64,000 nt of DNA, taken from positions 1,231,001 to 1,295,000 of the forward strand of contig JAQFVV010006305.1 in the NCBI GenBank assembly GCA_028023455.1. Reading direction: 5' to 3'. The position numbers and the translations under genes were made by a program. Positions 25,317-37,659 of this stretch are shown piece by piece; position 1 is the first letter of the stretch, and each line of letters starts with the position of its first letter. The notes under the pieces were generated by a model, which was given only the letters and a program-made list of their open reading frames with translations, was not told the DNA's origin and made no database searches. The stretch is from Epiperipatus broadwayi (lineage: Eukaryota; Onychophora; Udeonychophora; Euonychophora; Peripatidae).

Positions 25317-27702
25317 TGATTTTTTTGTTTCAGTACTTAGTGTAAGATGTGCAATGCAGTCAATTATTGAAGGGATTTAATTTACAGTTTGTAATGAGGA
25401 GGAAATTGAATTGGGAATTTGATTATTTTATGGTTGATCAAAATTTGAAATAAGGGAAATTGTTTAATATTTTAAATATAATAAAGTTAGAGTGATCAGA
25501 AAGAAAATGATTGGATATTTTTTAGATGAATTTTAAATGGCTGTTTTAAATAAATAGGATAGAAAATATTGCCAGTATAGTATTGAGATATGAGTGAATA
25601 TAAGGAAAAATATTAATGGCAAAGAATTGGATGTGTTATTAGATATAAAGAAGTAATAATAAGGTGTCATGAGTTTAAAGTGAAAGGAATTTAAAAAACA
25701 ATTGTTAGATGATATTAAGAAAGGATGCTGAGACTTTAAGGAAATGGTTTGAAGCAATGATTTCCAACCTCTGTTAAATGTATTCCCAAGGATACAAACT
25801 AAAATGTTTAGGGCATGCAAAAAAATTGAATAATGATATATTTCATCAATGTAAGATAAGATATATTTTAAAAGTTATTATTAATTTAAATTATTCCCTT
25901 CACTTTTCAAATCTCTAGAGGTCTTGAATTTGCCATATTGTTTGCAGTGACTCTTTAAATTTGAGATATTCTATATTATATATTTTAATTAAATTTAAAG
26001 ATAAAGTATTTACAAATTATTTGTAACATGTCATCACAGTGCACTTCATTTAACTTGTGCACCCTCTATAATAAATATATTTTAAAATTTATAATGCTAA
26101 TACTGATTGTTTTTGGAAATGAGGATATATGTTAACATTATTAATTTAAAGAAAAAAAATCAAGTCATGAAATTAATTGGGTGTTATGATGAATGATGAA
26201 GTGGGTTTCCTTCATTATTTTTAATTTCAAGAAAATCCCTCATTACCTCATTTTGCTATTTTTAGAAAGAGTGAACAGTTTCTGACTAAATAATCTATTG
26301 TGACCATGTTACTTATAGTGCATATGTTTGGCAGTATGGTCTCTCAGGTTTAGCTTTCATTCTTCTGTTTTGTGAAAACTCAAAACTCTTTCACTAGTAC
26401 TGGTGCATATATAAGTGAATACCTCAGTCAGTTGTATAAACAATATTCAGTGGGAGTTCTTCCAGGTTTTCACTAATTTTTATTTTATCATCATTTTAAG
26501 TTTTAAATTAATTATTCCTTTCCTTTCTAAACTCAGTATTACTGTTAGAATATATTAATTTGTAATAGCAGCAACTATATTATTTTCAAACATTTTGCTA
26601 ATATTAAGGTATAGTTTATGGAAATAGAGTGCCAGAGGAATTATAAATGAAAAAAGATTCATAAGCAATGTACTTAAGCAAATGATAAATAATGTATTAA
26701 AGAGTACATTAAGTATATTAGAAATAATGGAAATAGAAAAAAATAAAATAAAGAAAAAACAATGTTAATATATAAATAAAGAAATTTATATGGAAGTTAA
26801 TATAACTTTTGTGTAAGTTGTAATAGAGGGATGAGAAGAAAGAATAATAATTATCAGTTTTTAATTGAATATTGATAACCCATAAATTGAAAGTTTGTGA
26901 TTCATATTTTTCTAAGTAAGCTGTTAGTTGGTTTTATTTCGCTGTGAGGATGTCATCACTGATTACTATTATATACATTTTTTTTTTTTTATGTTACAAA
27001 TTGAGAAAATTTAAAAAATAAAATTTAAAAATTTATATTGATTATTATTAATTTTTTTTGTAATAGTGTCTGTAAATTATACAATGATTAATAATATTAC
27101 AAAGTTAAAAACCAAGTAAGTAAATTATTTGATTTTACATGATACTGGTGAAAAATTTTTTTGTTGTTGTTGTTATTATTAAAATATATGTTGAATAACT
27201 AAGCAATCATTCATTATTATCTTTTTTTCCTTTTATTTTTATGTTTTTAGCAGTACTTAATTTTAAATTAATATATATATTTAGAAAAAAATGTTCATGA
27301 CCATATTCTGTTAGGGTAATTCAGAGGTTTCTGTATTTATGAAAACAAAACAATTTTTTTGATTGCTTAGTTATTTATTGTTGTTTAAACATAAAGATGT
27401 GCTAAAATTTAGATATTTTTTTTTTAGTCTAGTAATATAATTAAAATTTATTACCATTTTTATCATTATAAACATTAAGTAATTAAAATTTAATATTATA
27501 ATTTTTATCCTTTTTTTTTCTTTAATACTTTGCCAATTATGTATTTAACTGCCTCATAGACATCTAGTAAATTTGAATTTGACTTTAATCTAAACCTAGT
27601 TGTAGAAAATAGAAGTAAATTATGAGTTCTGTGGTCATATAATGAAAAAGTTATGTAAATAATTGTGTCTTTAAAATTCATAAAAGTAATATTTATTGAT
27701 AG
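25317..27702. other. No recognised gene; possible promoter-like patch
   Basis: Mostly AT-rich filler with no coding frame; 25533-25820 (- strand) is low complexity. A patch at 26290-26470 is less AT-rich, with TATATAAG at 26408 and TCAGT motifs at 26424-26451, followed by CTTCCAG-GTTTTC, which would serve as a splice donor. This could be a core promoter with a short first exon, but the TATA-to-initiator spacing does not fit well. Confidence 0.3.
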
Positions 27703-27704
27703 TA

Positions 27705-28572
27705 CACCTGGGTCTCTTTTTACGCAGACTTATTTAACACGATTTTGAAGTTACGCGATCCATGTTTCACCGGAAGTCGAACTCCGATAATGCGCTATTA
27801 CTTTAAATAATTAATTTTGCGCACTTACGTTATATTGAAAGTAATAGCACATTACTGGAATTCGACTTTCATCTTAGTAATTTCAATATTTTCAGTGCTT
27901 TATAATAGTAAGATTTTATGCAATAATGAAATTAAAATCATGATTTCCACATTTTATGTATACACACATTAAACTTTACAAGATTATAATGTAAATTTGT
28001 TCAAACATTGTGTGTGTTAATTTTGCATTTTAAATCACATTCTGTTTTTGCTTTTTAAAAAAGAATGTAATCAATTATTATTTTCTTATTAATGACACTA
28101 ATCATTAACGTGCTCTTAAATTCCGAGAGCTAAATGGTTGTATGTCTGGATATTGCGAGCTTCGTAAACAATTAATAAAATCATCGTCTCAAAGATTAAT
28201 TACTAATTACATTGTCACCAGAAAATCATAATAATTAAAACGTGTATAAAAAAATGTAAATTACTGTACTGTAAATTATGCTTAAAAATATATTATTTTG
28301 AATAAAATTAAATATTATAGTTAAAAAAAGTTTGTCTTGTATCAATTTTTTTCAAATTTGAACTTTTTTATTAGTCATATTTTATTTTCTTATTTTTTTT
28401 TTGCGCGAATTTTAAAGTAATTTTACGTTGGTGCTTTGTTTTTACGCAAATTTTGAAAAATCACAGTCCGCATCCCCCCCCTTTTCAATGTAAGTTACGT
28501 CTATTTTTGCGCGATTTCGTTTGCACGTGTTTTCCGAGGAACCTATCTATCACGTAAAACGAGACCCAGGTG
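27705..28572. mobile_element. TA-flanked MITE, copy 2 (868 bp), opposite orientation
   Basis: Left CACCTGGGTCTC (27705) and right GAGACCCAGGTG (28572), with TA on both sides (27703-27704 and 28573-28574). The right half matches the left half of copy 1 inverted. Near the left end is an internal hairpin: AAGTCGAACTCCGATAATGC at 27774 pairs, imperfectly, with ATAGCACATTACTGGAATTCGACTTT near 27845-27870. No ORF. Confidence 0.9.
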
Positions 28573-29188
28573 TATATACATTTTTGAAATATTTTTACAT
28601 AAATGTCTTTTTCTGCATAGCCTTAGGTTTAACTCAGTAGTAAGAATGGGTACTTGATTTCCATTTGGGGTAAATGGGGAGGGGGTAAATATGACCAACA
28701 AATTGATTTACTCAAATGTCACTTAATCTACTGAGCAATTGACTTTACAATAAATTTGGCATTTTTAAAAAGCTTTTGTTTGTTCTGGAATAACAAGGAA
28801 ATTCATCTTTAATTCTCTGTATAGTTTTAAGTCATTAACATTTTATCTTCAAAAATTCATTGAGTTCTTCAATATTATAAAGCATTTTTTAAGTCTGAAC
28901 ATAGATGACTTAAGCACAGAGAATTCAAATTTTAGGCTGGGTTTGATATATCTTGAATTGGAGGAAAGTTCACAATCATTTATATTATAATTGGAATTGT
29001 GAATCGAAACAATTTTTATTTCCAGTTGCTTATATTAGCATCTCACCCAACATTTTTTTAGTCACTTTTTGATTCTCAGCTTTTTTTCATAGTCAAAAAA
29101 ATAATTCTATAAGATAAAATAAAAATGATAAAAGTGAAATTATTATTAAGAACAAATAATCATTAACATGTCTAAGCTACAGTAAACT
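28573..29188. other. No recognised gene
   Basis: AT-rich filler between a MITE and the palindrome. Nothing recognised. Confidence 0.4.
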
Positions 29189-29498
29189 AAGTATGAGCAT
29201 CGAAGTACAGATTATCTTGTAGACCTAAGCAAACAATATTTGGTTCCATATGTTTTTAGTGTTTTTAGGTGCCATCAACAGTGATTCTTAGCAATCATAT
29301 GAATAGCATTCTTTAAAATGGACTATTATTTGATTGATAATTCAAATTATCAATCAAATAATAGTCCATTTTAAAGAATGCTATTCATATGATTGCTAAG
29401 AATCACTGTTGATGGCACCTAAAAACACTAAAAACATATGGAACCAAATATTGTTTGCTTAGGTCTACAAGATAATCTGTACTTCGATGCTCATACTT
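29189..29498. repeat. Perfect 154-bp inverted repeat with a 2-base spacer
   Basis: Left arm 29189-29342 and right arm 29345-29498 are exact reverse complements by direct comparison; the spacer is CA at 29343-29344. The arms begin AAGTATGAGCATCGAAG and meet at GATAATT-CA-AATTATC. The symmetry stops abruptly outside (CT before, TG after). There is no ORF, TIR signature or target duplication. Surrounding repeats are strongly decayed, while this one shows no divergence between arms. Confidence 0.95.
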
Positions 29499-29605
29499 TG
29501 TGATGGTAATAGCTTATCAAGTATCATTTTTGGTTGTCCGTTTTTTTTTTTATTACAAACTTTTTTGAGCAAATGCATTTTTGTAATGAATTAGATTGTC
29601 CATAT

Positions 29606-30071
29606 TGGTTGGCCAACAAGTCTATTGTGATCCACTGGTCGATTGCAAAGCCAATTTTAGTCGATTGTGAGGTCACTCTGGCAAGAGCTGTCTGGTAACA
29701 AGTGAAACAAATTAAGTCAAAATTTTCAAGTTTTTTTATTTTTGTTTTTGTTTTAAATTTTTTTTTTTCAATTCTAGATAGGTGAAGTCCACTAAGTCAT
29801 ATCATTATTGAAAATAATATTTTAAATCTTCACTTAATGTAGCTAATTTGAATTAATAAATATTGTTAATAGTTACTTATGTTGCTTTAATTCCCTCGGA
29901 CTTGAGTTTTTTGGCCCATTAAATAATTGCTATTTTTTACTAGGTAGATATATAAAAATAGTATGTATTTCACACCTCCCTCCATTTAAGACTATGCCTA
30001 TGACAAGTTGATCGCAACACATTTTAAAAATAAAAAGTAGATCTTATGAACACAAAAGTTGGCCACCCCTG
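29606..30071. mobile_element. hAT-type MITE with 8-bp target duplication (466 bp)
   Basis: The right end, read inward on the - strand, is CAGGGGTGGCCAACTTTTGTG, a typical hAT terminus. The left end TGGTTGGCCAAC is a slightly shortened version. Flanking octamers GTCCATAT (29598-29605) and GTCTATAT (30072-30079) agree at seven of eight positions. Subterminal GATCCACTGGTCGATTG also suits hAT elements. No coding sequence. Confidence 0.8.
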
Positions 30072-30539
30072 GTCTATATCATAATATAATCAATATAAGA
30101 AAATTTAAACGTGATCAATATAAGAAAATTTGAATCTGGTAATATGTTATGTATGAGAAAACTTGAAATTTTTTTTTGTTAAAAGTTTTGCATTGACATT
30201 GTGGATAAATTGTTCATTATAGATTGATATCAAGGAGCATTTCACTAAATACAACTTGGCAGTCAATATGCAGAGATGTATAATGAGAGAACAGAAAATT
30301 GTTTTAGATTTTTTTCGTATGTTAAAATCTTATAATCATTTTAAATTGTTTTTTTTTTTTTTAAGTTAAAAAACCTTTCTGAATTAAAAGTAAATGCTGT
30401 TACCAATTTAAAAAGTTATATGGATGAGAAATATAATAAAAATCAGATAACCATATATTGAAAAAAGCATGTTTTGAAAATTATTATTCATTCTTTTTTA
30501 AAATTACATTGAATATAAATGTTTGATTCATTATCATTA

Positions 30540-32450
30540 GTTATCTTTTAAAAATATAATTCTTGCACATCAACCCTCCTCAAGCTTTTCCAACCATTCA
30601 TTGATCTACAGAGATTCATAATTTTTTTTTTTTTTAAGATCATCTGTCAGCTTTTTTGCCTTCTAAATCTTCATTTCATTCCTTGTCTTTAAGCATATTT
30701 CCAATTCCATTTTGTTTTTGCTTTATAATTTATCAATAAATACTCTTTTCTTTTATTTCTTTACAAGTATTACAAATCTTGTCTTTCAAACTTATTTTGT
30801 ACTTTTTTTTTTTTCAAATTCACACTTCAATAATAGTCTTCATTGAAATTTTATCTTATTTTTTCAAGTCTGGATTTCATACAATGTCACAATTTAAACA
30901 AAATATGTAATAAGTTTTTAAAATTTTATTATTAATGGACCATAAAATAAAATGAGATATTCTTATTAAAAACCTGTTTACTCATGGCTATTTTCATTCT
31001 AATATCTCTTACTTTTTCCATGCCAGACAAACAACTTTCAAAATATAACAAATTGTTGCAAAATTTGTTGTCCAAGTATCACTCAATCTTTTATCATAGC
31101 TTTCATTTTAGACATTGATTTTGCTCATTTTAGTAAATATCTTATTAAATTTATTCTTTATATCCGCAAACACTGTGATATCAGAAATCTTTTTTTTTTC
31201 ATTACTAACTCCATTCTTACAAAACAACATATCAATATATTAAACACGAAATAACATCTTAAACCCATTCTATTATCTATCTATTTTGTAAAAATATTAA
31301 TCTTACATATATTTTTGATTTATGTGCAAATTTCTTAATAGTTTTTTCCTTCCAATTTTTTTTTTTTCTAAAAAAAACAACTTATTTCACTGTTTCAAAA
31401 GATTTCTCAAATTCAGGGAAATATGTATTTTTTTTCTATTTACTATATATTTTCAGCAGTAGTTATCACTTTGTTGCTTCTCTTATTCCTTTATCTTTTC
31501 TAATGTCCAATAATTCTGACATAAACATAATTTATTAAACTTAAATATATTTATTCAGTTTGTCGAACTTGTTTTAAAATCCTACATACCTTTTCTATAT
31601 ATATTAAGATTTTTGACCAAATAACTCATAATTATTGAAAGAAAATATATTAGTCATTCTCTGGATTCTTCTGAATCTTTTCTCAAGCTTTCAAAGTTTT
31701 ATTAGAATTTCATCAATTCTTTGTACTTTGTCTAATCCCATTTAACTACAGTATTGTTATTGCCCATCTTGTCTGTCTACCTTACTTCTTTTTTTAAAAT
31801 ATGGTTAAGAGCTTATTATTTCTATTATATATCTATAGATATTGCTTCTCCCCCCCCCCCATATCTTTCCTTTGTTTTATTTTATAAATTAAATCATAGC
31901 TATTTAAGTTGTGTAAATTTACTGCATTATACTCCTCAATCTTATGTAGCATATTGAGCTTTTAATATATATTTTTAATCTACATATATTTTATCTTTAC
32001 TACCATTTTATAAATTATTATATTGCTAATTCAAAACTTTTTGCTCCTTTATGCTTGCTTACATATTCTATTGTTGAAAGTATAGTTTCCTTTACATTTA
32101 TATATATATATATTTCCACATTTTTTTAAAATTTACATTAGCATTTACTTTATTATTTATTTACTTTTTTATCCAATAAATTAAATTTTTTCCTCTTTAT
32201 GTTTCTTGGATTAAAGAGTTTTGTATTCTTTAAATTTAAACTTAGCTTCAATTCTGCCATTATTAAATTATGATTTGAATCTTTCAACCATAAGATATGG
32301 GCATGCATTTTTAATATTGATTCTAAACTTAATCTGAAATAATCTGTGTCTAACAGATCTGTTTTTGCTACCTGGAGTTTTCCAGATATAGTTTTGATTA
32401 TTCATTTAATTTTAATTTTTACTACATTTGTCTTTTATTGACATAATTTT
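30540..32450 (-). mobile_element. LINE-B relic (RTE/BovB-like), antisense to Roquin
   Basis: On the - strand about 32290-32170 reads DSNHNLIMAELKLSLNLKNT, then KLFNPRNIKRKKFNLLDKK. This matches the end of an APE-type endonuclease (SDH motif, here SNH) and the linker to the RT of the endonuclease-reverse transcriptase family. Further along, EKIKE-EKQQ and a region like KELMKF-NFESLRKDSEESRE correspond to RT blocks also seen at 39900-40250. The rest is heavily decayed, with AT expansion. Limits are approximate. Confidence 0.6.
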
Positions 32451-32644
32451 GATCATTATAAAACTTAGATATGAGAAATTTTAGATTTTTATAATTTTCA
32501 AAAAGAAACAATGATTTTTGGGAGGATCTGTTTTGAAAATTTGTTAATTTTTTTTTTAAAAAGGTAATACATTTTTTTGATACTAATATGATTTTTTATT
32601 TTTATTTCAGGAGTAATTATTATAATACTTTTTTTTTTTTTCAG

Positions 32645-32765
32645 ATTGCATTCATATTTCATGCATATTCTGTTGGTGTATCAACCTTTTATTGTATTTG
32701 TATCAAATTGATAACAGACTTGTTGATGTTATTATAAGCACTATATAATTGTTTCATTTACCAAG
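32645..32765 (+). other. RC3H1: Probable 5' UTR part of the first coding exon of Roquin
   Basis: A long T-run ending TTTTTCAG at 32644 makes a strong splice acceptor 121 bases before the ATG, so the translation start probably sits in an internal exon. No upstream ORF overlaps the start. The leading exon and promoter were not found. Confidence 0.5.
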
Positions 32766-33111
32766 ATGCCCATTCAAGCGCCTCAGTGGACCGAATTTTT
32801 ATCGTGTCCAATATGTTACAACGAATTTGATGCATGTTTGAGGCGACCTATTAGCCTAGCATGTGGTCACACTTCTTGTAAAACATGTCTGAGTAAGCTT
32901 CATAGAAAACAGTGTCCCTTTGATCAAACACCTATTAATACTGATATCAATAGTTTACCAGTCAACTTTGCACTCCTACAATTAGTAGGAGCTATTGTCC
33001 CAGACAATGAATCAATTGCACTTAGTAGTGCGGCTGTTCATGGTCAACATTATCTAAATGCCAAGAAGTGTATTGAAGAATTGGCTCTTTATTTAAAGCC
33101 TTATTCTCTAG
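32766..33111 (+). CDS. RC3H1: Roquin (RC3H1/2 orthologue), coding exon 1: RING finger
   Basis: Codes residues 1-115 plus one base of codon 116. It starts [20 protein letters not shown], nearly the same as vertebrate Roquin, which fixes the ATG at 32766. The RING finger uses C14, C17, C33, H35, C38, C41, C50 and D53; the aspartate as last ligand is a known Roquin trait. The segment after it ([11 protein letters not shown], then [13 protein letters not shown]) leads into the region before the ROQ domain. The exon ends TCTCTAG with donor GTAAGT, phase 1. Roquin is a cytoplasmic RNA-binding protein that recognises stem-loop decay elements in mRNA 3' UTRs and recruits the CCR4-NOT deadenylase; the RING can act as an E3 ubiquitin ligase. 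This is the family role, inferred for this species. Confidence 0.97.
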
Positions 33112-33195
33112 GTAAGTTTTGTTTTTTTAATATTTTTTTTTTTAATAAAGTTAATACCATATAATAGAAATATTGTATGCTTTCGAGCACATATA

Positions 33196-34069
33196 TGAGG
33201 GGATACTCAAAAAATCATGGGGATTTTATAATAATAAATTGTGTATTTATTTTTAGGTGCTACAAATTGAATTCCCTTCAAAGTCAGTTCATTTAATGCA
33301 ATGCATTGGTGTAAATATGTTTTTCACACATTTGGAAGTAATCCGGCATCATTTTTTTCTTCACTTCTAAGTCTGCAAAAAAAAAAAATTTTGAGGCATT
33401 TTTTCATTCAAGGGAATAAAAAAAACCCACATGGAATGAGATTAGGAAGAATATGACTGATGGATAAGTTGGGTTATGTTAGATTTAATTAAAAAATTGT
33501 CTATCACATTCAAGATTTTGTATGCTGATATGTTATCACAGTAATGCTTACATTCCCTAATTTGCAACAAATAGAGACACTTTGGTTTTACAGCATCACA
33601 CAAACATTTCAGAATTTATAGTTAAAACATCTGATCATTACGAACGAATTCTGGTTGAACAATGCTGTTTGCATCCCCCCAAAAAAATCAACATTATGTT
33701 GATATTGGACTTTACTCGCTATGCTTTTTTGGGATGTGATGAATTCTGGCACTTTCATTAAACCCTCATAAACTTGTGTTTTCCACAGAGAAGCTTTCTT
33801 GTAAGCTGTTTCATGCATTATAACTGTTTTCCCTGCCACTTTTCGTAACGAAAAATGGAATTTCACATTGTTTCAACTTTTCAATTATTATAAAAATCAT
33901 CAAATAAGCAAGACATACTTAAACAAAAATATTTAGTACTTATAACACATTTTTTCTCAATGATGAAAGTTGGCAGACTCCTCACAAGAGATGTCTAATG
34001 GCAAAAGCATCTATTACAATGTGTTTGTTTTCCAGAGAATGATTCCAGTTATTTTTGGGTATCCTCTCG
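33196..34069 (-). mobile_element. Mariner-like transposon relic (874 bp)
   Basis: Terminal repeats TGAGGGGATACTCAAAAA (33196) and, inverted, CGAGAGGATACCCAAAAA (34069), each beside TA (33194-33195 and 34070-34071). On the - strand 33866-33609 opens MKFHFSLRKVAGKTVIMHET and continues AYKKASLWKTQVYEGLMK, the N-terminal helix-turn-helix region of mariner transposases. Further down (about 33480-33300) fragments such as HNPTYPSVIFFL and FYSLE-KNASKF recall the region around the third catalytic Asp. The middle is deleted and the frame is broken, so it cannot be active. Confidence 0.85.
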
Positions 34070-35917
34070 TATATAGAATTTTTTTCCAATAATTTAAATT
34101 AGTGATAATTAGCTTTTTTTGTTCATATATTCTCAAATATATTTTATTTTTTGCTATATTTCTACATGGCTATGATATAGAATGACAATTACTCAATTTT
34201 CTTATACAAAATAAAATACATAGTATTAGAACTTATATTGCAATCATAATTATTAACTCACACAATTATAAGAAGAAGAGAGCAAGAAATTGGGAGGAAA
34301 TAAGATTAAGATTAAAATAAAACATAAGTAAGATAGAAGAGTAATGTTAAGATTTTTTTATCTCAGTAGATTATTTGTCAAAAACGAGTTTTCAGTATTC
34401 AAAGTTTCTTATTTAAAATAATGGAAAAAAAAAAAAAATCCAAATCTTTAATTGTATTTTTGAACCTTTATAGATACATGTAAGCTATCTTAAATGTCAC
34501 TGATCTAAATACAAATGCATTTTTTTATCAGAAATTTGGATACACTGATTTTTTTTTTTTAATAAAGTAGTTATATGATGGATATATATTAATATCAATG
34601 GGCTTGAATGTCTACCTCTATTTTTCCTTTAATTTATTTTTTAAAACACTGGTAGTCAACATCATGAAATAGTACTGCGATAACTAATCGATAAATTTAT
34701 GATTGAACTACCTTATATATGCAAAATATAGATATGTAAATAATTAAAAAAATACAACAGAAGAAATAAAAATGAAATATTTTTGCATATTATAATAAAT
34801 CCATTTTTAGTTTTTATAAATTAATGCAAAAAAAAAAAAAATTGGTATTCTTCATTTATATTGTTAAAATGTTTTTATTTGAGAAAGAAATTAAAACCTA
34901 AAATTTGAGTTGTTCCTTTATATTGTTTTATTATTATTACTATTATTTTTTTTTTTTAGTTTATAAAATTTTTATTTATTTATTTATATAAATCAATTTT
35001 TAAAAGAAAACTTACAATTATCTGTATTTCTTTTTTCTTCCATTCCCAACCCCTTTTTCTCTCAAAATCAAATAAGAAATTGAAAAGACAACTAATACTA
35101 AAAGTTTGAAAACAAACCTGTCAATGACAAATAATAAGAGGATTTGAAATCACACAGTGAATTTAACAATAAATTAATTTTGTGTGTTGATATTGTAGAG
35201 GTTTTATACAAAATTCTTTCTCTAAAAAAAAAAAAAAATTGTCAATTAGTTATCTCATTGTTTCATGACATCAACTTGCAGTGTTTAAAAAATACTAAAT
35301 GTAAAATGAAATATAAATACCTGAGTTCATAGGTACCTATATATTGAGGATATTATTTGTAAAATTGAAAATATATTATCAAAAATTTCTTATGGGAAGG
35401 CCGACATAATGTGAGCAAAATTATTGTAGCAGATAAAAGTAATACTATAATTTTGAATATTTTTAAAAAATGCGTAATTTATTAAAAGAAAATATCTAAA
35501 AATTTATAGAGATTCTATGATCCATCTAGGAAAGAAAACAATGGCATTAATTTATGCCGCTAACCTAGATATAGAAACTTAAGATCTATTTTACCCAAGA
35601 GAAAAATCTTCTTTATATCTAAAATTATATAGTTTGTGAAAAATTCATACATTAGAGATAATTTTCATTGAGACAATAATAATCATTGGTAGTTTACCAA
35701 TGCAGATATTAATCCATTTTCTAGTTTCATATTTGCAAGCCCATATAAACAAATGTCATCTTATGTTAAAGATGCAAGTCAATTTTTTGAGGTTATCAGA
35801 AATATTACATTAATCAAAAATGATATTTTGTCATATTTTTGATGTTATTTTATCTTTTACTAATGTATCTGTAAATGATACTATCGAAATTTAAAAAATT
35901 TTTCAATTACCTTATTT
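34070..35917. other. Intronic filler
   Basis: AT-rich sequence with long A and T runs; nothing recognised on either strand. Confidence 0.4.
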
Positions 35918-36257
35918 CAGGGGTCCCCAACCCTATGCCTGCGTATGCCCGTCGCTATCCGAACATGATAAAAAATTATTTATCTGATACATATAAATTT
36001 AATTTTTAAAATATTTCTTATAAATTATTGTATTATATTTTAATCAAATTGTAGGGCATACTATATTTTTACAGAGTAAAAATATAAACGTTAATTATAT
36101 ATTAAAATTTTATTTTTGAAATAAATATTTTTTTGTACATTATGTGTATTATTAACAATATCCAACTATAAATTTACATTGAAAAAATAAATGGTGCCCG
36201 CCGCCAGACCAGTATTATAGAATGTGCTCTTAAGTGCAAAAAGGTTGGGGACCCCTG
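35918..36257. mobile_element. hAT MITE with perfect 8-bp target duplication (340 bp)
   Basis: Perfect 15-base terminal inverted repeats, CAGGGGTCCCCAACC at the left and GGTTGGGGACCCCTG at the right. They are flanked by identical CCTTATTT octamers (35910-35917 and 36258-36265), the classic hAT signature. The interior is AT-rich without an ORF. The intact target duplication implies a comparatively recent insertion. Confidence 0.95.
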
Positions 36258-37659
36258 CCTTATTTTGTGTTTGAGTGAACACTGTTTATTAAATATGTAT
36301 ATTTTTGATAATCAGGTGTACAAGCAAATAACATGTTTAGTTATGTGCTCACTAATTTAAATATTGGCATATGTTTTTAGGTAAAAATTAGAGGAGAAAA
36401 TATCAATTTCAACAATCAAAAAATTATCTGTATGGCTTAGTTATGTTGGTAATATTTTGTTATTTTTTCTCATGATAAGAGTGCTCTTTATGACTTTTTT
36501 AATTTCTTAAAACTTTTTTCGCAACATCATCATATTTATTATAGCAGTAAAAAATAATAATTAACTGCCTTTCTTAGATACTTTAATTAAAAGAAAAAAA
36601 TGTGATTTTCTTTGTCCCATGCTATATATAGAAAATAAACATATGGTGAAATATCTACATATATTTTTCCTCATCACCATCTGGCTTCATTATTTTTGAT
36701 AGGAAATTCATTATTATATAGAATAAAGAGATTTTCTGGTAACAGCCATATTCTTTAGGATATTATTGGTTACATAAAAAAAATTTTTTTTTTCTTTATG
36801 GCTTTTACCCACAATATTATTAATATTGGGCTTTTCCATACAATAAACTATTTAAATAGCATGGAATATTTTAATTCCTGAATTATCAAAACCTTGAGAG
36901 AGTAATTAATAATTTTTTTTTTTAAATATTCTCACTGTTTACACTATTTTTAAAAACATTAATGAAATATTTCTTTGTTCTAAATATGAATTTTCTTTAT
37001 AATAAACAATTTTATTTATGAAATTTCATACCAAGTTTGTTCCCATTCTATATTAGATAAATCAGTCATAGAATCAACATAAAGAAAGGGAAACATATTC
37101 TTATTACTAGAGAAAGATCAAAGTTATTCGCCATTTATTCATACATAAAATGAACAAAACATGATTTTAGTTTCAATAAAACACATATTCTGGCAAAAAT
37201 TGAACAATGTGACCAGAGATTGTTAAGAGAGGCTATAGAAATTTTTATAAGACTCAAGAACATGAATGAAAGTCTGAATTGAAGATCATAAACATTGTTT
37301 GGAAAAGATTATTGGAAGATAAAACAATTTTTAAAACTGTTCAACCAATAGAATCTGAATATGAATAAGGAGACAGGAAAAGATAACTATTCGAAATCCC
37401 ACATACATTCATAGAATTTAAGAAGAAAAATCTCAAGCTAGTTTTTACTCTTGTTCTGAAACATCAGCTATAAACAATTTTATTTTTTAAAAACTGTTGT
37501 ATGATTACAACTATGTATTTTGATAGAGTTTTGTGATCATTTCTCAGACAGCTATGTGAAGCAAGGGATCAAATCAATATCTTTTTCAGGTATATGGTAA
37601 TTCTAGCTAAAATGGTTTTTATTTGAGATGGAATTTTCATCTAAATAAGTAATTATGTA
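36258..37659. other. Intronic filler
   Basis: No recognised element or coding frame. Confidence 0.4.

Noticed and set aside
31851-31860. C-runs of 9-10 bases at several places (also 28476, 39159, 40070)
   Set aside because: Isolated homopolymers inside old LINE or MITE sequence; no G-quadruplex spacing pattern.
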